From contig NZ_NSLB01000005.1 in the NCBI RefSeq assembly GCF_002304225.1, positions 186,001 to 250,000 of the forward strand: a DNA stretch of 64,000 nucleotides, in the 5' to 3' direction. The number at the start of each line of letters is the position of its first letter. Position 1 is the first letter of the stretch. Shown here piece by piece: positions 17,028-25,834 of the stretch. This DNA is from Pseudomonas sp. HAR-UPW-AIA-41. GTDB taxonomy: Bacteria; Pseudomonadota; Gammaproteobacteria; Pseudomonadales; Pseudomonadaceae. Position numbers and translations under genes: made by a program. The notes under the pieces are model-generated. The model was not told the DNA's origin. It made no database searches and worked only from the letters and a program-made list of their open reading frames with translations.

Positions 17028-17286
17028 GGGCTACATCCTCCCTGATGCCAAGTTGTCAGATCACTGACCAACTGCTTGCCAGGCGGCTCTGTGGCTGACT
17101 TGGCAAGTGCCTCCCCCTTTCAGCAAAGCCTAGTCTCTTCTGGAGGGTGAGCAAGGCCAGTGATCGGCTGGACGCTGTGTACAGTAGGTGTGGCTTCGGC
17201 CAAGAACGCGGCTGTTTTGTCTGGCGTGCTTGTGTTCGCTGAGGCTCCTCGCTAAATAACGCTTGCCCTTACGAACCGAGACGACG

Positions 17287-18024
17287 ATGAACCAGCCGAT
17301 TACTGATCTGTCAGCAGCTTCTTGTCCTCCTGCACAACTGCGCGCCCTGATCGAGAGCCGTCGCGCGGTACGTCGTTTTACCAGTGAGCCAGTGCCGGAC
17401 GCGGTGATCCGCGATTGCCTAGAGCTGGCGGTACTGGCGCCCAACTCCTGCAATCTGCAGCCGTGGAGCTTTCAGGTGATCCGCGATCCGGCGTTGCTGG
17501 CACGCTTGCACCCAGTGTGCATGGGGCAACATGCGGCCAGAGCGCCGCTGATCATCGCCGTACTGGCCCGCCCGGATACTTGGCGTCAGGCGTGTGCCAA
17601 CATCGTCGAGTACTGGCCGGAAGCCGAGGTGCCGCAGCGCATCCGGCACTTCTACCGCAAGACGGCGCCCTTTCAGTACAACCAGGGCTGGTGTGGCTGG
17701 CGCGGGCTGTTCAAGCGCCAGCTGGTGCGTCTGCTCGGGCTGCGCCGGGCGCTGATGCGCACGCCCAACAGTCAGGCGCAGATGCGTCTGTGGGCGGTCA
17801 AGTCCACGGCGCTGGCGGCGGAGAACCTGATGCTGGCGTTCCAGAGCCACGGCTACTCCACCTGTCCGATGGAAGGTTTTGACGAGGTGCGTCTGCGCCG
17901 GGTGCTGAGCCTGCCGCGCAAGGCCATCCCGATCATGCTGCTGGCAGTGGGCAAGCCGGGGGAGAAGGCGGTGTATAACCCGCGTCTGCGCTTTCCGCTG
18001 GAACAGCATGTCGAGTGGCTGTAG
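17287..18024 (+). CDS. Nitroreductase family protein
   Basis: The 245-residue flavoprotein has the nitroreductase N-terminal signature IESRRAVRRFTSEPVPDAVIRDCLELAVLAPNSCNLQPW, which holds the FMN phosphate-binding arginines, and a C-terminal helix-strand region with AIPIMLLAVGKPGE. It would reduce nitro compounds or quinones with NAD(P)H; the substrate is unknown. An insertion at about 115-170 with many Arg and Trp residues makes it longer than minimal nitroreductases. The ATG was preferred over a TTG 24 nt upstream because it begins the conserved region. It lies upstream of a NemR-like regulator and ene-reductase, a setting of electrophile detoxification, but a gap and repeat separate them. 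Confidence 0.82.
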   Translation: MNQPITDLSAASCPPAQLRALIESRRAVRRFTSEPVPDAVIRDCLELAVLAPNSCNLQPWSFQVIRDPALLARLHPVCMGQHAARAPLIIAVLARPDTWRQACANIVEYWPEAEVPQRIRHFYRKTAPFQYNQGWCGWRGLFKRQLVRLLGLRRALMRTPNSQAQMRLWAVKSTALAAENLMLAFQSHGYSTCPMEGFDEVRLRRVLSLPRKAIPIMLLAVGKPGEKAVYNPRLRFPLEQHVEWL

Positions 18025-18030
18025 CGGGAG

Positions 18031-18075
18031 AGCCCCTCACCCCGGCCCTCGCAATGAGGGCGAAGGGAAGGGCGC
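18031..18075. repeat. Degenerate CCCCTCACCCC-family intergenic repeat
   Basis: AGCCCCTCACCCCGGCCCTC is followed by CGCAATGAGGGCGAAGGG, so CCCTCGC and GAGGGCG can pair weakly. It starts with the same sequence as the copy between E1beta and E2, but the complementary arm has decayed. It separates the nitroreductase gene from the TetR regulator. Confidence 0.5.
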
Positions 18076-18132
18076 TCGGGCTAAGTGCCCCGGCATGGTG
18101 CTCAATCACTCAGATCAATAGTGCTGGGCGAG

Positions 18133-18146
18133 CGAGACGACCGGTC
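18133..18146. promoter_or_regulatory. Putative TetR/NemR-type operator upstream of regulator gene
   Basis: CGAGACGACCGGTC lies 14 nt before the regulator ATG and contains the 8-bp palindrome GACCGGTC. The identical 14-mer recurs before the ene-reductase gene, strongly suggesting a shared binding site for the regulator encoded between them. The half-site resembles the GACC/GGTC core of E. coli NemR boxes. Confidence 0.7.
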
Positions 18147-18159
18147 ATATGCTCGCACC

Positions 18160-18753
18160 ATGAGCAAAAGCATCCGACTCGACAAGCGTGACCTGATCCT
18201 GACCAAGGGCTCGGCGGTGATGACCCGCCGCGGCTACCACGGCACCGGGGTGCTGGAGATTGTCCAGGCCGCGGGGATTCCCAAGGGCTCGTTCTATCAC
18301 TACTTCGCCAGCAAGGAAGATTTTGCCCTGCAGGCGCTGGAGTATGTCTACCGGCCACGCCTGCAGCGCTATGCCGAGGCGCTGAGCAATCCGGCCCTGA
18401 GCCCGAGTGCGCGGATTCTGGCCTATTACCGCGAGCTGCTGGCGCACTTTCATCAGCAGGAGCGGGTGGAGTACTACTGCTTCATCGGCAGCCTGAGTTT
18501 CGAGATGAGCGAGTTGCTGCCGGCCATAGGCGCTCAGGTGGATGCCATCTATGCCGAGTCGCTGACGATTCTCGAGCGTTGCCTGCTGGAAGCCCGGGCC
18601 TGTGGCGAACTGGCCGCGGACGAAGACTGTGCCAACCTGGCCAGCTTCATCACCTGCGCCTGGCAGGGTGTGCTGGGCCGGCTCAAGGTCGGTCACAGCA
18701 TCCGCCCGGTGGAAGAGTTTGTTGTGCGCCTGCAGCGTCTGCTGCAGGGCTGA
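18160..18753 (+). CDS. TetR family regulator, NemR-like
   Basis: The 197-residue TetR protein has an N-terminal helix-turn-helix (TRRGYHGTGVLEIVQAAGIPKGSFYHYFASKEDFALQAL at roughly 22-60) and a ligand domain. VEYYCFIGSLSFEMSELLP places a cysteine in the region where E. coli NemR carries its redox-sensitive cysteines. It is followed 54 nt later by an OYE-family ene-reductase, the nemR-nemA arrangement. Matching operator motifs precede both genes, suggesting autorepression and control of the reductase by reactive electrophiles. The start was set at MSKSIRLDKRD; longer frames would translate through the operator. Confidence 0.83.
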   Translation: MSKSIRLDKRDLILTKGSAVMTRRGYHGTGVLEIVQAAGIPKGSFYHYFASKEDFALQALEYVYRPRLQRYAEALSNPALSPSARILAYYRELLAHFHQQERVEYYCFIGSLSFEMSELLPAIGAQVDAIYAESLTILERCLLEARACGELAADEDCANLASFITCAWQGVLGRLKVGHSIRPVEEFVVRLQRLLQG

Positions 18754-18770
18754 TTTTTTAACCCATTTAA

Positions 18771-18784
18771 CGAGACGACCGGTC
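18771..18784. promoter_or_regulatory. Putative TetR/NemR-type operator upstream of ene-reductase gene
   Basis: The 14-mer CGAGACGACCGGTC repeats the one upstream of the regulator. Here it extends to the 10-bp perfect palindrome CGACCGGTCG. It lies 23 nt before the reductase ATG, and an AT-rich TTTTTTAACCCATTTAA immediately upstream may form part of a promoter. Confidence 0.7.
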
Positions 18785-18807
18785 GCCTGGCCGGCAGAGG
18801 AGCACGC

Positions 18808-19917
18808 ATGACCGCCCCCGTAAAAGCCCTGTTCGAACCTTTCCGCCTGGGTAGCCTGGAGTTGCCGACCCGTGTGGTGATGGCGCCGATGACCCGTTCT
18901 TTCTCGCCGGGTGGTGTGCCCAACAGCAAGGTGGTCGAGTACTACCGTCGCCGCGCCGCGGCCGGTGTCGGCCTGATCATCACCGAAGGCACCACCGTCG
19001 GTCACGCCGCAGCCAATGGCTATCCCAACGTGCCGCGCTTCTATGGCGAAGATGCCCTGGCCGGCTGGAAAAAGGTGGTGGATGCGGTGCACGCCGAAGG
19101 TGGCAAGATCGTTCCGCAGCTGTGGCACGTGGGTAACGTGCGCAAGCTGGGCACCGAGCCGGATGCCAGCGTGCCGGGCTATGGCCCGATGGAAAAGCTC
19201 AAGGACGGCAAGGTGGTGGTGCACGGCATGACCCAGGCCGATATCGATGCGGTGATCGCCGCGTTCGCCCAGGCCGCGCGTGACGCTCAGGCCATCGGCA
19301 TGGACGGCGTGGAAATCCATGGCGCCCACGGTTACCTGATCGACCAGTTCTTCTGGGAAGGCAGCAACCAGCGTACCGACGGTTACGGCGGCAGCCTGGC
19401 CAACCGCTCGCGTTTTGCCATCGAGCTGATTCAGGCCGTGCGCGCCGCCGTCGGCCCGGACTTCCCGATCATCTTCCGTTTCTCCCAGTGGAAACAGCAG
19501 GACTACACCGCCCGTCTGGTGACCAGTGCCGAAGACCTGGGCGCCTTCCTCAAGCCGCTGTCTGATGCCGGTGTGGATATCTTCCACTGCTCGACCCGCC
19601 GCTTCTGGGAGCCGGAGTTCGAAGGCTCCGATCTCAACCTGGCCGGCTGGACCCGTCAGCTCACCGGTAAACCGACCATCACCGTGGGCAGCGTCGGTCT
19701 GGATGGCGAGTTCCTGCAGTTCATGGTCAACACCGACAAGGTGGCGAAGCCGGCCAGCCTGGAGAATCTGCTGGAGCGTCTGAACAAGCAGGAATTTGAT
19801 CTGGTGGCCGTGGGTCGCGCCCTGCTGGTCGATGCCGACTGGGCGGTGAAGGTTCGCGATGGCCGCGAGCAGGACATCCTGCCGTTCAGTCGCGATGCCC
19901 TCATGAGCCTGAACTGA
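18808..19917 (+). CDS. Old yellow enzyme family ene-reductase
   Basis: The 369-residue flavoprotein has the OYE beta/alpha barrel landmarks: VVMAPMTRSFSPGGVPNSK, the substrate-binding EIHGAHGYLIDQFFWEGSNQRTDGYGGS and the FMN phosphate loop GRALLVDADW. The HGAHG segment is adjacent to the residues that bind carbonyl groups. It should reduce activated alkenes such as N-ethylmaleimide or quinones using NAD(P)H and FMN. The upstream NemR-like gene and paired operators suggest induction by electrophilic stress. GCAGAGGAGC provides a ribosome-binding site. Confidence 0.88.
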   Translation: MTAPVKALFEPFRLGSLELPTRVVMAPMTRSFSPGGVPNSKVVEYYRRRAAAGVGLIITEGTTVGHAAANGYPNVPRFYGEDALAGWKKVVDAVHAEGGKIVPQLWHVGNVRKLGTEPDASVPGYGPMEKLKDGKVVVHGMTQADIDAVIAAFAQAARDAQAIGMDGVEIHGAHGYLIDQFFWEGSNQRTDGYGGSLANRSRFAIELIQAVRAAVGPDFPIIFRFSQWKQQDYTARLVTSAEDLGAFLKPLSDAGVDIFHCSTRRFWEPEFEGSDLNLAGWTRQLTGKPTITVGSVGLDGEFLQFMVNTDKVAKPASLENLLERLNKQEFDLVAVGRALLVDADWAVKVRDGREQDILPFSRDALMSLN

Positions 19918-19934
19918 GTTTTCCGCAGTACCCC

Positions 19935-20005
19935 CTGCAGCGGCTACGGGAGCGTTACCGCTGCAGCTTTTCAGCCCCGTGGCGTAAGCCCCGGGGTTTT
20001 TTTAT
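19935..20005 (+). terminator. Tandem hairpins, terminator for ene-reductase gene
   Basis: Two hairpins follow the reductase gene. The first is a 9-bp stem (CTGCAGCGG / CCGCTGCAG) ending in CTTTTC. The second (CCCCG...CGGGG) is followed by seven T residues. The second lies inside the last codons of the convergent glycosyltransferase gene, so its 3' coding end doubles as a terminator. Confidence 0.75.
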
Positions 20006-21182
20006 GCGTCAGCGAGTGGGATTGCGGCAGGGGCGGGGCGCTTGTCATGGCTTGGAGCAGGCAGCTCTCAAACTGTTCGATGATCGCCGTCCAGCCCTGG
20101 CGGCTGGCGTGCTGACGCGCATTCAGACGAACCCGGCGCAGGTGTTCGCGGTCCTCCAGCAGCCAGTTGGCCGCCTCGATGAAGGCCGCTTCGTCGCCGG
20201 GCATGGCTAGCGCGCCGGTGTGGCCGTGCTGGATATGCTGGGCGGCAGCGGCCTGGTCATATGCCACCACCGCCAGCCCTGCGGCCATGGCTTCGAGCAC
20301 CACATTGCCGAAGGTCTCCGACAGGCTGGGGAAGAGGAACAGATCGCCCGAAGCATAGTGACGGGCCAGCTCTTCGCCGCGTTGCAGGCCGCAGAAGACA
20401 GCGTCTGGCAGCTCTTTTTCCAGCACCTTGCGCTGTGGTCCGTCACCGACCAGAACCAGCCGCAGGCGTTTGCCGGGATGAGCCAGCTGCAGGGCATGGA
20501 AGCTGTCGGCAAGCAGGCTCAGGTTCTTTTCCGCGGCCAGACGACCGACATGCAGCACGGCAAGGTCCTGCTCGCCCAGCCCCCAGCACCGGCGCAGTTG
20601 CGGGCAGCGCCGGCTAGGGTGAAACAGCTGGCTGTCGACCCCACGGCTGAGCAGGGAAAGGCGCTCGAAGCCGCGTCGCTGCAACTCCATCTGCTGGCTG
20701 GGGCTGGGCACCAGGGTGGTCTGGCAGCGATTGTGAAAAGCCCGCAGATAGGCGCCGAGCAGACGTCTGAACAGGCCCAGGCCGTAGTGTTCGCTGTAGT
20801 GCTGGAAATTGCTGTGAAAGCCGCTGACGACCGGAATCCCCAGCCGGCGCGCGGCCCGAAGGGCGGACAGCCCCAGCGGCCCCTCGGTGCTGATGTACAG
20901 CACATCCGGGCGTTGCCGGCGCCAGCGGCGCAGCAGTTTGTGCAGGGCCGACTGCCCCCATTGCAGGCCTGGGTAGCCGGGTATAGGCCAGCCGCGGGTC
21001 AGCAGCAGATCGTCACTGGCGGGCAGGCGGGCATCGCCGGATTGGCGTGGGCGAATGAGCTCTACGCGGTGGCCGCGCAGACGCAGTCCGTCGACCAGAC
21101 GCGCCAGGGTGTGGGCCACGCCGTTGACTTCCGGGGGGAAGGTTTCGCTGATCAGGGCGATGTGCAGAGGTTGTGCATTCAT
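19971..21182 (-). CDS. Glycosyltransferase, GT4-type
   Basis: The 403-residue protein has the two-domain GT-B fold of GT4 enzymes. The N-terminal acceptor domain begins HIALISETFPPEVNGVAHTLARL, typical of glycolipid or mannosyl transferases. The C-terminal nucleotide-sugar domain includes LHVGRLAAEKNLSLL, LVGDGPQR and FLFPSLSETFGNVVLEAMAAGLAVVAYD, the E-x7-E nucleotide-sugar motif. It would transfer a sugar from a nucleotide donor; donor and acceptor are unknown. The C-terminal tail contains a terminator hairpin. The start at MNAQPLHIAL was preferred over an ATG 24 nt upstream; neither has a strong ribosome-binding site. The cysZ gene lies 56 nt upstream. Confidence 0.82.
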   Translation of the reverse strand: MNAQPLHIALISETFPPEVNGVAHTLARLVDGLRLRGHRVELIRPRQSGDARLPASDDLLLTRGWPIPGYPGLQWGQSALHKLLRRWRRQRPDVLYISTEGPLGLSALRAARRLGIPVVSGFHSNFQHYSEHYGLGLFRRLLGAYLRAFHNRCQTTLVPSPSQQMELQRRGFERLSLLSRGVDSQLFHPSRRCPQLRRCWGLGEQDLAVLHVGRLAAEKNLSLLADSFHALQLAHPGKRLRLVLVGDGPQRKVLEKELPDAVFCGLQRGEELARHYASGDLFLFPSLSETFGNVVLEAMAAGLAVVAYDQAAAAQHIQHGHTGALAMPGDEAAFIEAANWLLEDREHLRRVRLNARQHASRQGWTAIIEQFESCLLQAMTSAPPLPQSHSLTHKKTPGLTPRG

Positions 21183-21238
21183 GCCTGCAGTCTTGGCTGC
21201 CGGCATGAATGCCGTGTGTCAGGCGGATGACCGAGCGG

Positions 21239-21976
21239 TTACGCCTGCGCCTGGCGCTCGCGCACCCAGAACAGAGTAGCGCCGGCCACCGCTGCCGGCA
21301 TCACCAGGATATTGGCAAAGGGAACCAGCAGCGCAAGGTACACCGAGCCGCCAAAGCCGAGGCTCTGCCAGCGCTTCTCGCGCAGCCAGGCGAGCATCTC
21401 GTTCCAGCCCAGCTTGTTGTTGTCCGCCGGGTAGTCGATGTACTGGATGGCCATCATCCACACGCCGAACAGCAGCCACAACGGAATGGCTAGCAGGTTG
21501 ATCACCGGGATAAAGGTGAGAATCAGCAGAACCAGCGCGCGCGGCAGGAAATAGCCGAGCTTGCGCAGCTCGCGGCCGATGGTGCGGGGCACCATGGCGG
21601 AAAGTTCGGCCAGGCTGAAGGGCGGGAAGTCGTCCGTGCCACGCAGTACGACTTCCACCTTCTCGGCGAGAAAACCGTTGAAGGGCGCGGCAATGATGTT
21701 GGCCAGCAGGCTGAAGGTGAAGAACACGGTGAACAGCAGCAGCACGACGAACAGCGGCCACAGCAGCCAGTTCAGCCAGCTCAGCCAGTCCGGCACCGAG
21801 TTCATCAGTTGGTCCAGCAGGCCGCCGAACTGTTGCACGGCGAGCATGATCAGGCCGCCAAACACCAGCAGGTTGACCAGCAGTGGCAGCAGCACGAACA
21901 GGCGCAGACCAGGGCGCAGCATCAGCTTGAGGCCTTCGGCCAGGTATTGCGGGCCGTTGAGGACGACTGGGGGCAT
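21239..21976 (-). CDS. cysZ: CysZ sulfate transporter
   Basis: This 245-residue membrane protein has several hydrophobic segments and the CysZ hallmarks [32 protein letters not shown] and [34 protein letters not shown]. CysZ imports sulfate for cysteine synthesis. It is a stand-alone gene 56 nt upstream of the glycosyltransferase, so the pair may be co-transcribed. No cysteine-biosynthesis gene is nearby in the window. Confidence 0.9.
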   Translation of the reverse strand: MPPVVLNGPQYLAEGLKLMLRPGLRLFVLLPLLVNLLVFGGLIMLAVQQFGGLLDQLMNSVPDWLSWLNWLLWPLFVVLLLFTVFFTFSLLANIIAAPFNGFLAEKVEVVLRGTDDFPPFSLAELSAMVPRTIGRELRKLGYFLPRALVLLILTFIPVINLLAIPLWLLFGVWMMAIQYIDYPADNNKLGWNEMLAWLREKRWQSLGFGGSVYLALLVPFANILVMPAAVAGATLFWVRERQAQA

Positions 21977-22009
21977 AACAGGCTCCGGGGCAGGAAAACT
22001 GCGGCGACC

Positions 22010-23989
22010 TTAGCGATTTTCCGCAGCAGGGGAAAGTAGGTCGCTCTGGTAGACACAGGCGCGGTTGCGCTGCTGTTTGGCCTGGTACATGGCAGCATCT
22101 GCCGCGCTGATAAGGGTTGCCGCTTCGCTGGCATGCTCCGGGTAGAGGGCAATGCCGATGCTTGGGGTTACAAAATCAACCATTACCTGTTTCAGATAGA
22201 TCGGCTCGTGCAGGGCGGTCAGTAGTCTCGCTGCCAGACGCTGGGAGCTTTCGAGTGTCCCGCCGGGCATGAGCAGGGTGAATTCGTCACCTCCCAGGCG
22301 GTAAACCCTGTCGGGGGCGCGCAGGCTATTGCGCAGGCGTTCGGCAATTTGTGTCAGTAGCTCGTCACCGGCTTCATGGCCAAAGCGATCATTAACTTCC
22401 TTGAAACGATCCAGATCGATGTAGAACAGGGCCAGGGAACGGTGCAGGCGGTCAGCTTCGTCGAGCGCCAGTTTCAGTTGTTCCAGGAAGGCTTTGCGGT
22501 TGCCCAGTCCCGTGAGGGTGTCGCGGTACGCCAGCTCCAACAGTTGATTCTGCAGTGCCACCTGGCCGCTGACATCGCGGACGATACCGCGATAGCCAAG
22601 CAGTGTCCCTTTACTGTCGTGAATGACCGAGAAGCGTCCTTCGAAGTGGCCATAGCTACCATTGCGTCGCTGTAACGGCACACTTAGCAGCGTGTTCCCA
22701 TCGCCACGGATGGCCTCGCGGAATAGCTGGCGCGCGCGAGAGGCATCCTCTGGGCTGAGCGCCTGGAGCATGTCCATGTTTTCCAGGGCGCCACTGGGAT
22801 AACCGAGCATTTTTTCCAGCGCAGGGTTGGCTGTGAGTACGCGTCCGTTGATGTCCAGTTCGAAGAAGCCATCTTGAATGTTATTTAGGATTGCCAGGTC
22901 GCGACTTTCGCTCTGTTCGACACGCTCCAGCATGTGATTGATTTCGCCGGCCAGTTGTCCCAGTTCATCGCGTCCTTCCAGGCTCAGCCGGTCTAGCTGG
23001 TTGTCCTGTCCAATCTGGCCGATCTGCTGGTTTAGCAGTAGCAAGCGGCGCAGGACCCAAAGTTCAAGCCCCAGATAGCCAATGCAGGAGGCGAGAACCA
23101 GAATCAGCAGCATGCCGATAAAAAACAGGTTGGTTACCTGTTGGCCCTGCCGATAAATCGGTCGCGAACGATCCAGCAGGAGGGTCAGTGCGGCTTCGCG
23201 TTGCTGGTTGACCATGCTCAAGCGTGTCGCCTGATGCTCGCCTGATACCTGGCGAGGTGTCAGCCAGGCCATGCTATTGAGGTGCTTGGCGGAGATGTCG
23301 AGGACAAAGGCATTACCTGGCGCGCTAGGGTTGTCTTCTATCTGCAGTTGCTGCAATAAGCGGTTTTCCAGCGTTTTTTTCCACTCGTGGGTGATGAAGA
23401 AACCCATTACGAGGCTGCCATTGGGCAGCCGTTGGCCTGATGAGTTGCTGATCGGCGTGCTGGTGGCCAGTAGGGGGCGACGGTCGAGGGCAAACCATTC
23501 TGTCAGGCTGTCGCTGGCTTGCTGACGCGGTTTGTTGAAGCCTGCACGCGCCAGTGCGGAGAGTGTGCGCAACTTGAGCAGAGTTGGGTCGTGCAGACGT
23601 GGTAGCGGCAGCCCCGGAAGCTCCTCGGCAGCCGGCAAATGCCAGAGTTCCTCAAACAGACGGCCTTGATCGTCATAGAAGAGGATGAAATGCAGGCCGA
23701 GGTTATCCAGAGTGTCGGTGTTGAGATTGCTGGCGATGTAATCCTCATTTTGACCCGCTACAAACTGGTAGCTCTCATCCCACCAGGCCCAGTCACGGCT
23801 TAGGGTAAGCAGGTTGCTCATTTGCTGGTGCAATTCGCGGTGCAGTTGATTGGCAGATTCTGCCAACTGCTCGGCATCCAACTGGTCGAAACGTTGTAAT
23901 AGCAAGTGCTGGCTTAGCAGCCAAACGGCGCCAAGGCTGATTAGCATCAACGGCAGAAACAACATGAGTAGGCGGCGACGCAGTGGCAT
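22010..23989 (-). CDS. CHASE4-PAS-GGDEF diguanylate cyclase
   Basis: This 659-residue protein has TM1 at about 7-28, a periplasmic CHASE4 domain with the hallmark DWAWWDESYQFV near 66-77, TM2 near 285-305, a HAMP-like linker, a PAS domain (ILNNIQDGFFELDINGRVLTANPA) and a GGDEF domain. The active site GGDEF at 566-570 is intact, with RAPD as an inhibitory I-site five residues earlier. It should make cyclic di-GMP in response to a periplasmic signal. The ATG at MPLRRRLL was chosen because GAGAG lies about 9 nt upstream; an upstream in-frame ATG lacks a ribosome-binding site. Confidence 0.88.
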   Translation of the reverse strand: MPLRRRLLMLFLPLMLISLGAVWLLSQHLLLQRFDQLDAEQLAESANQLHRELHQQMSNLLTLSRDWAWWDESYQFVAGQNEDYIASNLNTDTLDNLGLHFILFYDDQGRLFEELWHLPAAEELPGLPLPRLHDPTLLKLRTLSALARAGFNKPRQQASDSLTEWFALDRRPLLATSTPISNSSGQRLPNGSLVMGFFITHEWKKTLENRLLQQLQIEDNPSAPGNAFVLDISAKHLNSMAWLTPRQVSGEHQATRLSMVNQQREAALTLLLDRSRPIYRQGQQVTNLFFIGMLLILVLASCIGYLGLELWVLRRLLLLNQQIGQIGQDNQLDRLSLEGRDELGQLAGEINHMLERVEQSESRDLAILNNIQDGFFELDINGRVLTANPALEKMLGYPSGALENMDMLQALSPEDASRARQLFREAIRGDGNTLLSVPLQRRNGSYGHFEGRFSVIHDSKGTLLGYRGIVRDVSGQVALQNQLLELAYRDTLTGLGNRKAFLEQLKLALDEADRLHRSLALFYIDLDRFKEVNDRFGHEAGDELLTQIAERLRNSLRAPDRVYRLGGDEFTLLMPGGTLESSQRLAARLLTALHEPIYLKQVMVDFVTPSIGIALYPEHASEAATLISAADAAMYQAKQQRNRACVYQSDLLSPAAENR

Positions 23990-24105
23990 CACAGGCTCTC
24001 GTGACGGAAGTGACTTCACCAGAGTATAGGCAGCTATCTCAGTGCCTCACGAACGAGGTCAACTGAGGCTTGGCTGTTTTCAACTATTCGAAGCGTCAAG
24101 GGCAC

Positions 24106-24134
24106 AAAAAAGCCCGCTTACGCGGGCTTTTCTT
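24106..24134. terminator. Bidirectional rho-independent terminator
   Basis: The stem GCCCGC / GCGGGC with a TTAC loop is flanked by six A residues on one side and TTTTCTT on the other, so it can terminate both ways. Its main role is probably the leftward lipoprotein gene ending 15 nt away. Confidence 0.85.
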
Positions 24135-24148
24135 CAGCACGACAGGTT

Positions 24149-24730
24149 TCAGCGCAGGGCCTGGCCGATGCTCTGGTCCTTGAAAACACGGGTCAGTGCA
24201 TCGCTGAGCACATCGCTGACCAGCTTGCTGTTGGTCTCTTCGTTGGGCGCCATGCCGAAGCGCTGGTTCAAGCTTGCCGAGTAGCGGCCGGAGTAGCGGC
24301 GACCATTGTTCTGCACATCGGCGCGGAAAACGGCCTTGATGTTGGCTTCGGTGACGTAGGAACCATCCTTGGGCGACTGATAGGTCAGCTCGGCCAGGGT
24401 CAGGGTGATCTGCGGTGCGTTGTAGGCATTCGGCGTCGGGGTAAAGCCGAGCAGACGCACGCCAGCGTCGGCCTGGGCTTGCAGGCGCGGCAGCAAGGTC
24501 TGGCCGTTGACCGTGATGTTGCTGGTTTCGGCGTACAGGCCGCCGCGGCTGCCCAGCACCGGGGAGGGGCGACCATCAACCACCTTGACCGAGACCGGCT
24601 GGCCCTGACCAACGGCCACCAGCGGGCCATTGAGCAGCGGCTGTGGCTCCAGTTGTTGCGGGCTGAGGGCGCAGCCGGTGAGGCTCAGGCTGGCAACGGT
24701 GAACACTCCGAGCAACAGACGGTGCAGCAT
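24149..24730 (-). CDS. YajG family lipoprotein
   Basis: The 193-residue protein starts with a lipoprotein signal peptide (lipobox SLTGC, Cys19). The body matches the YajG family: VVDGRPSPVLGSRGG, LRLLGFTPTP-like segment and DVLSDALTRVF near the C-terminus. It is probably an outer-membrane-anchored periplasmic protein; YajG is uncharacterised in E. coli. It is monocistronic and followed by a bidirectional terminator. Confidence 0.83.
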   Translation of the reverse strand: MLHRLLLGVFTVASLSLTGCALSPQQLEPQPLLNGPLVAVGQGQPVSVKVVDGRPSPVLGSRGGLYAETSNITVNGQTLLPRLQAQADAGVRLLGFTPTPNAYNAPQITLTLAELTYQSPKDGSYVTEANIKAVFRADVQNNGRRYSGRYSASLNQRFGMAPNEETNSKLVSDVLSDALTRVFKDQSIGQALR

Positions 24731-24863
24731 GCGTGACTCTCCAGGAAGGGTAGAAATGGCCGGCAGTATAACGAGCGCCTCGCCGCTGTGGCAGTGCGCG
24801 GCGCTGTCATGCGCGTGTCACTTGGATGGTGGATAAAGGCAGCAGTTCCCGGAGGTGTTGCCC

Positions 24864-25088
24864 ATGCTGGCTTTACTGATGCTGTTTCGTCCGGCGCCGC
24901 GGCGCCAGTTTGTTCTGCTGGATGCCGAGGAGCGCTGCCTGGTCATGCGCTGTGCCCGGCAGTGCCCGGCGGCTGGAAACTGGGTTGAGGTCAGTGAGTT
25001 TTCCCTGTTCTGGCTGGGGCAACCGTTGCCTCCGGAGGCTGTATTGCGGCCCCTGCCAACACGTCGGCCATGGTTGCTGGCGAGCTGA
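24864..25088 (+). CDS. Small hypothetical protein upstream of two-component system
   Basis: The 74-residue frame has a good GGAGGTG ribosome-binding site 7 nt before its ATG. Sequence features are an N-terminal hydrophobic stretch (MLALLMLFRP), FVLLDAEERCLVMRCARQCP with four cysteines in the central region, and WLGQPLPPEAVLRP. I do not recognise a family. It ends 59 nt before the response-regulator gene on the same strand. It could be a real small protein or a leader frame. Confidence 0.5.
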   Translation: MLALLMLFRPAPRRQFVLLDAEERCLVMRCARQCPAAGNWVEVSEFSLFWLGQPLPPEAVLRPLPTRRPWLLAS

Positions 25089-25147
25089 AGTTAAGCCAGC
25101 GCTAAGTCTCTCGCGGTATGCTGCCTCCCTCTCTGGGGGAGATGAAC

Positions 25148-25834
25148 ATGCGTATCCTGCTGGTCGAAGACAATCGCGACATTCTGGCCAATCTGGCTGA
25201 TTACCTGACGCTCAAGGGCTATACCGTTGACTGCGCTCAGGATGGCCTCAGTGGGCTGCAACTGGCGAGCAGCCAGCATTTCGATTTGCTGGTGCTGGAT
25301 GTGATGCTGCCTGGCATCGATGGTTTTACTCTGTGTCAGCGCCTGCGCGAAGAATCCCGCAGCAGCACGCCGGTGATCATGCTCACCGCCCGAGACACCC
25401 TGGATGACCGTCTGCAGGGGTTTCGCAGCGGTGCCGATGACTACCTGTTAAAGCCCTTCGCCCTTTCCGAACTGGCCGCACGGATTGAGGCGGTGCTGCG
25501 CCGTAGTCAGGGCATGAACCGGCGCAATCTGCAGGTCGGTGATCTCGCCTATGACCTGGATACCCTTGAAGTCAGTCGTGCGGGGCGCCCTCTCAAGCTC
25601 AATCCGCTGGGTCTGAAAATCCTCGAAATCCTCATGCAGCGCAGTCCCAATGTGGTGCGCCGCGATGCGCTGGAGGAAGCCATCTGGGGTGAGGACTGCC
25701 CGGACAGCGACAGCCTGCGCAGCCATATCCACCAGCTTCGTCAGGTGATCGACAAGCCTTTTGCCCAGCCGTTGCTGCACACCGTGCATGGTGTGGGCTA
25801 TCGGCTGGTGGCGGAGCCAGCTGATGTGGTTTAA
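25148..25834 (+). CDS. OmpR/PhoB-family response regulator
   Basis: The 228-residue regulator has an N-terminal receiver (phosphorylation Asp51 in LVLDVMLPG, with acidic pocket VEDN and the lysine of LLKPF) and a C-terminal winged-helix DNA-binding domain (LKLNPLGLKILEILMQRSPNVVRRDALEEAIWGEDCPDSDSLRSHIHQLR). It would activate or repress target promoters when phosphorylated by the downstream kinase. Start at MRILLVEDN is supported by GGGGGAG upstream; an ATG 6 nt earlier is too close to that site. It overlaps the kinase by 11 nt. Targets cannot be inferred. Confidence 0.9.
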   Translation: MRILLVEDNRDILANLADYLTLKGYTVDCAQDGLSGLQLASSQHFDLLVLDVMLPGIDGFTLCQRLREESRSSTPVIMLTARDTLDDRLQGFRSGADDYLLKPFALSELAARIEAVLRRSQGMNRRNLQVGDLAYDLDTLEVSRAGRPLKLNPLGLKILEILMQRSPNVVRRDALEEAIWGEDCPDSDSLRSHIHQLRQVIDKPFAQPLLHTVHGVGYRLVAEPADVV

